Positions 60,401 to 64,000 of a stretch of DNA of 64,000 bases are shown here, in pieces. Under the pieces are notes generated by a model. The model worked only from the letters and a program-made list of their open reading frames with translations, made no database searches and was not told the origin of the DNA. The position numbers were made by a program, and so were the translations under genes. Positions within the stretch are counted from its first letter, which is position 1; each line of letters begins with the position of its first letter. Source of the DNA: Enoplosus armatus (taxonomy: Eukaryota; Chordata; Actinopteri; Centrarchiformes; Enoplosidae); the NCBI RefSeq assembly GCF_043641665.1, contig NC_092182.1, positions 13,702,956 through 13,766,955 of the forward strand. The letters are read 5' to 3'.

Positions 60401-62314
60401 AGCTGCATCAAGCTCTGTCCACTTCTTATCAGAAACTAAGACACAGAAGAGGTGGAGAAAATAAACTCAATATCTACACCTTCTTCATCTTACATGTAAT
60501 TTTTTTTATCATTAATTCATTAGGATTTGGTGTGTGTGAGTTTAACTACATACCATGTGTTTTGAATTCCACCTCAAAGCACGTCCTGTTGAGAGCAAAC
60601 TCTGGTCCTTCAGTATAACTATACAGCTCTGAAACATACATAAAGAATATATAAATAATCGGAACAAACTTTATGTTGCAAACTCTGAAAGAATTAAGTT
60701 CATGATGACCAGATGCACCTGACAGCTCTGCAGCCCACTTGTCTGTATCAGCATATTCAAACTCCAGGTCTGGAGACTCAGACAGCCCCTGTGCAACACA
60801 CATAACACATGTTATGCCCTTATGAAAAATAAGAAATTATTACTTCAGAGTAATAATAATGGCTATATGAGAGTGAATTGCGGAGGATCCCAAAACATTT
60901 TTTTGGTTTTAGAGAATGTGGCACATTTCTATGAATCTATGATATGCATTCACTGACAACAGGGAACCACCTATAAGTAGTTCAGAATGATGGGACACAA
61001 TACTATATAAATTATTGTAACAGAGCATTGATGGGAAGTAAGTAACTACAGTTACTCTAGCACCATACAGAAGTACAATTTTGAGATACATGTATTTCAG
61101 TTTTGGTCACTTTATACTTCTACTTCATCACATTTCAGAGGGAAATGTTGTACTTTTTATTACACTACATTTATTTACCAGTTATAGCTACTCACTAGCA
61201 GCAAAGTCTGCTAAAGTCTTCATTATTTGCAAATCTATGAGCCCTCCACATCTAACTTGACACGTCACATTAACGCAAATCTTTGGATTATTTTGCACAT
61301 TACACACATCGTTTAAACTGTGAACATTTGTCTTATTTCCTTTGTCAATATTTTGAAGATTACTTCCTTTTCATTTTAAATACTGTACAACTCTTTTAAT
61401 TTTAATATTTCATCTATATATATCTATATCTATATATATTTGTAAGAAAGTTTGTCGTTCGCAAGAACATATTGTTGATCATGCATCAGTTTATACCCTA
61501 TATTATATACGTTATGTAGAAATTCTTCTGAATCACATTTGGTGTCACAATGGTTTTAGCTGGAATTCCAATGTCTTGTTTGTGTGTATTGTCTGATTAT
61601 TCAAAAGCTTACAAGTGGCCAAACCTCCCCATTCACTGTTTAAAAAAACATGAATCATGAAGTGATTTTCTTGCATATGAATTTATCAGAAAGCTACTAC
61701 TGTCATGCTAGAAAAGCACTGACTCACTTATCTTTCTTTATAGGTGTATGGGGGCTCCATGGTATACATATATAATGAAATGACATTAAAACACCAGGCC
61801 AACGCATTAATAAGAAAAGGTCTGTTTGCAAACAGGACTTGGGAGATTCCACTTTCAACAGGTCGCCTCTGGTTTCGTGACAGACAGTTCAGTCTGGCCT
61901 GTGACTAGCTAACATCAGCTAGCTAGCAACTGCTGAGCTACACCGTTGTTCAACATGACATAAGTTAACACTGGACTAGAAATGAATCACTGCACAACTA
62001 TACATTACTTCAACACTTTCAAGAACCTCAGTTTCTGCTGTTAGTTTACGTCGCCGAGTCATGTTAGAAATAATAGTTATGCTACACTAACAGTTAGCCT
62101 GACAGAGCTAGCTAACGTTATGTGTTACAGTAGGAGCAGAAAAGGCCTCGCCTGTTTATGGAAACTCAAGCGGAAAATTAATAACAAACGTCTGCTCACG
62201 TACCTCTGAATCCTTTCTTGGGTTGCGGGTAAACTCGCCCCTGCTTTTGTTCGGTACCATAGCTCTCTGTTTATTGTTTACAGGAAGCCCACCACTGTTC
62301 CCACCGGCGTCCAT
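53811..62314 (-). CDS. strip1: STRIP1 (FAM40A), striatin-interacting STRIPAK scaffold
   Basis: Twenty exons join in frame to 815 aa (human 837): 62314-62204, 60788-60719, 60628-60554, 60435-60301, 60159-60039, 59707-59532, 59436-59309, 59185-59003, 58325-58105, 57950-57885, 57765-57702, 57591-57520, 57129-57055, 56416-56319, 55808-55682, 55506-55406, 55295-55229, 55126-55022, 54921-54717, 54058-53811. All introns are GT-AG. Landmarks: SPDLEFEYADTDKWAAELSE, KVARAILYMAQ, WMRYNIFLLLDVGTFSALV, ISLADSTDLRVLLNIMYL, MRAASPPASASDLIEQQQKR, a Glu/Asp-rich block, LPWAPKVREKDIE, FCWRNLFSCINLLRILNKLT, and the C-terminus WLEREVFSKPISWEELLQ. STRIP1 is the core scaffold of the PP2A-striatin-kinase (STRIPAK) complex (family knowledge). 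STRIP1 is preferred to STRIP2 because slc6a17 is the neighbour. An in-frame upstream ATG at 62425 would add 37 residues but probably lies in the promoter. Confidence 0.96.
54158..54514. repeat. ATTAATCG-type interspersed repeat
   Basis: Left part CTCCAACTAATGATTATTTTC, middle GTTTGGTCTATAAAATGTTAG and AACTGGAACCTGTCAATTTT, right part CAGTCGACTAATCGAAGAAT. Lies in the last strip1 intron. Confidence 0.75.
55951..56001 (-). repeat. LINE 3' tail (GGGGATCAATAAAGTATTT type), inverted
   Basis: The minus strand reads TATAATTTCCCCCCGGGG, then ATCAATAAAGTATTTGTGAT and two TTCTGA units. This is a common 3' end of L2-like LINEs in fish. Lies in the strip1 intron between exons 14 and 15. Confidence 0.65.
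57391..57457. repeat. (AAT)n/(ATT)n inverted microsatellite
   Basis: An AAC/AAT run is followed without spacer by an ATTGTT/ATT run, so the two halves are reverse complements. Lies in the strip1 intron between exons 12 and 13. Confidence 0.9.
58834..58884 (+). repeat. LINE 3' tail (GGGATCAATAAAGTATTT type)
   Basis: TATAATTTCCCCCCAGGGATC is followed by AATAAAGTATTTCTGATTCTG, near-perfect reverse complement of 55951-56001. AT-rich LINE-like DNA precedes it from about 58670. Lies in the strip1 intron between exons 8 and 9. Confidence 0.65.
61028..61215. repeat. hAT-like repeat fragment
   Basis: GATGGGAAGTAAGTAACTACAG, TATACTTCTACTTCATCAC and TATTACACTACATTTATTTACC match the family at 17211-17630. 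Lies in strip1 intron 1. Confidence 0.6.
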
Positions 62315-62336
62315 TATATTTTTGGGCGCAGTGTCG

Positions 62337-62346
62337 TCTCGCGAGA
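62337..62346. promoter_or_regulatory. TCTCGCGAGA element of the strip1 promoter
   Basis: A perfect TCTCGCGAGA, inside a 16-bp perfect palindrome (62334-62349), lies 22 bases upstream of the strip1 start codon. This motif is a known CpG-island promoter element bound by BANP in mammals. No TATA box is seen, which fits a broadly expressed gene. Confidence 0.7.
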
Positions 62347-62425
62347 CGAGTTGATCTGCGAGAGTCCGACTGCATGACACCTCTGGCTGTCCATATTCAT
62401 ATTTCGTGTCATATTTAAGTGTCAT

Positions 62426-64000
62426 AACTACTGCTTAAAAAAGGGGGAAACATTATATATGGCCTGTATTTTCTTTGTTGTTCAATTCTTGTGGTTATAT
62501 ATATATTTTATCATACTTAAGTTGGTACTTTTCTTAGTTCTTGATGGGCTAAAAGTTTCAGGGTCAGTGGCCCTGGGGTAATTGCCCACATTGCTATGAC
62601 TGTATTTTATACTTATCAATACTTGTGACATGCAGGTTATAGGCAATACATTACATTTGTTAGATAGATAAAATCATATATCTGAGCCATTTTCAAATTC
62701 AAACAGCAGTTTATTAAAGGGAACTGTGCACAGAAATTGACAGGGTGTATACTGCTGAAATTGTGTCCTTCAAACTAAACTACAGATACAGTGTTGAAAA
62801 TATAGGCCTACTTTATAGCTAATATATCATTTCCACATCAAAAACTTCAAACCAGCAACAGTGTACACCTGTCAAATCACAGTGGTATACTTATTTATTT
62901 CAATTGTACAAGAGTCAAGCTGTTTTCTCCAGTAATAACACATTCATTTGTCTCTATAATAAGAGTTCAAACTAGGATAAAATGACTGTTATGATTAGTT
63001 CAAACTAAAGGAATCCATTATAAAAAGGCATTTTCTATTATGAAAAGACCACTGTAAGTAATTTAAATGTCTGATTGTTACAAGAAATAAAACTAGGATG
63101 AAACATAGAGTAAAATCCATGTAAAAAGTACAACAGAATGTAAAATGTTGCCTATAATGTCTAAAACCGTTGTCATCCTACAGTAAGATGTGATGTGAAA
63201 CACTGATTTAACAACATCCATCATTGCAGAAGAAAAACTGAGCATGTTTTGCTGCATAGCTATCACTGTATATTGCAGAGTAACAACCATGTTGGGCATT
63301 ACCATACTTGGAGAAAACCACAGTTGTACATGTGAATATAAATTACTAAATGAGTCACAAGGTACTGTCAACTGACCAGTAACCATGGTTACAGCGTTCA
63401 TCTTACTGACAATGATGTCCTCACTTAATGTCCTTGGCTCTAATGCCTTTAAAACTGCTAGTGCGAAGATGAACGCATAGTAGCATACTGTAGGCTGGAG
63501 TAAGTGACAAAAAAACAATAAAAAAGAAAACGGAAACATACAGGAATTACCTGTAACTCTGCAGATGAAATTTAAGATTGGTTTGGTTTGGTATGCAACA
63601 ATGTTAACAAGGTGCCGAACCTTTGGCCAGGACAGTAATACTATCACGTGTTTGGAGTAAGATCGGCCCACAGAACACCAGCGTGAAATACAGCATGTTG
63701 AAGAAGAGCTTTAAATTCAGCTAGACACAACTACGACCTGCACACTACACAGTTTGAATTAAAAAAAGAATCACAGAACTAAATCAACAGATGTAGCCAC
63801 AAATTAAAACAATATTACAAGTGAATATAGAGAAGTAAAAGTGGCATAATACGTTAGTGCATTTAACAAGCCTCACAATACAGTGCTTAAGCCTTTTGAG
63901 CAATAAAAACAAAACATTGTGTTATTAGAAAAGCTATAATACCACAAGCTAACACAGAAGGTGAAGCTAACACATCAGTCTATGTAAATGTGCTGACAGC
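62426..64000. other. DNA upstream of strip1, no supported gene
   Basis: AT-rich. A minus-strand AATAAA (plus TTTATT) lies at about 62710, so this could be the 3' UTR of a further minus-strand gene beyond the window (AHCYL1 is the human neighbour of STRIP1). An open stretch of 192 codons at 63093-63671 begins with GTG rather than ATG and shows no family. Confidence 0.35.

Noticed and set aside
63093..63671. 192-codon open frame on the minus strand
   Set aside because: It begins with GTG; the first ATG leaves only about 100 codons. AT-rich, no family recognised, and probably a 3' UTR of a neighbouring gene.

Overview
The window is vertebrate nuclear DNA, most likely from a percomorph teleost. 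The evidence is GT-AG spliced genes with long introns and UTRs, proteins that are clear orthologues of human 1p13.3 genes, and many fish-type interspersed repeats (hAT-like elements with CAGTGGTGGAA ends, repeats ending in ATTAATCG-like sequence, and a repeat carrying TAGCGCCACCATGAGGTTGA). No bacterial, viral or CRISPR-like locus is visible.

Layout from left to right: amigo1 (+, 3793-5331, one coding exon, LRR/Ig neuronal adhesion protein); a complete nine-exon pepsinogen-type aspartic protease gene (-, 9875-14442, 375 aa); rbm15 (-, 21170-23698, one coding exon, three RRMs plus SPOC); a gene-poor stretch of about 11 kb; slc6a17 (+, 35215-43923, eleven coding exons, 742 aa vesicular neutral amino-acid transporter NTT4); a TRIM-type gene (-, 48882-52053, seven exons, 515 aa) with RING, coiled coil and PRY/SPRY but no B-box; and strip1 (-, 53811-62314, twenty coding exons, 815 aa STRIPAK scaffold). 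The last 1.6 kb lies upstream of strip1 and has no supported gene.

I assembled the exons of the four spliced genes by hand from conserved protein sequence and GT-AG signals. All reading frames close without a stop or frameshift. The genes do not form a pathway; they are a conserved synteny block. In human, STRIP1, ALX3, UBL4B, SLC6A17, KCNC4, RBM15 and the chymosin pseudogene CYMP lie close together, with AMIGO1 nearby. Here the protease sits beside rbm15, the TRIM gene occupies the place of alx3/ubl4b, and no kcnc4 exon is visible between rbm15 and slc6a17.

No wholly new system was found. The best leads are the B-box-less (Riplet-like) TRIM gene, the pepsin-like gene at the chymosin-type locus with an altered flap, a 16-bp TCTCGCGAGA palindrome just upstream of strip1, a UG repeat touching a slc6a17 5' splice site, and inverted repeat pairs inside slc6a17 and strip1 introns.
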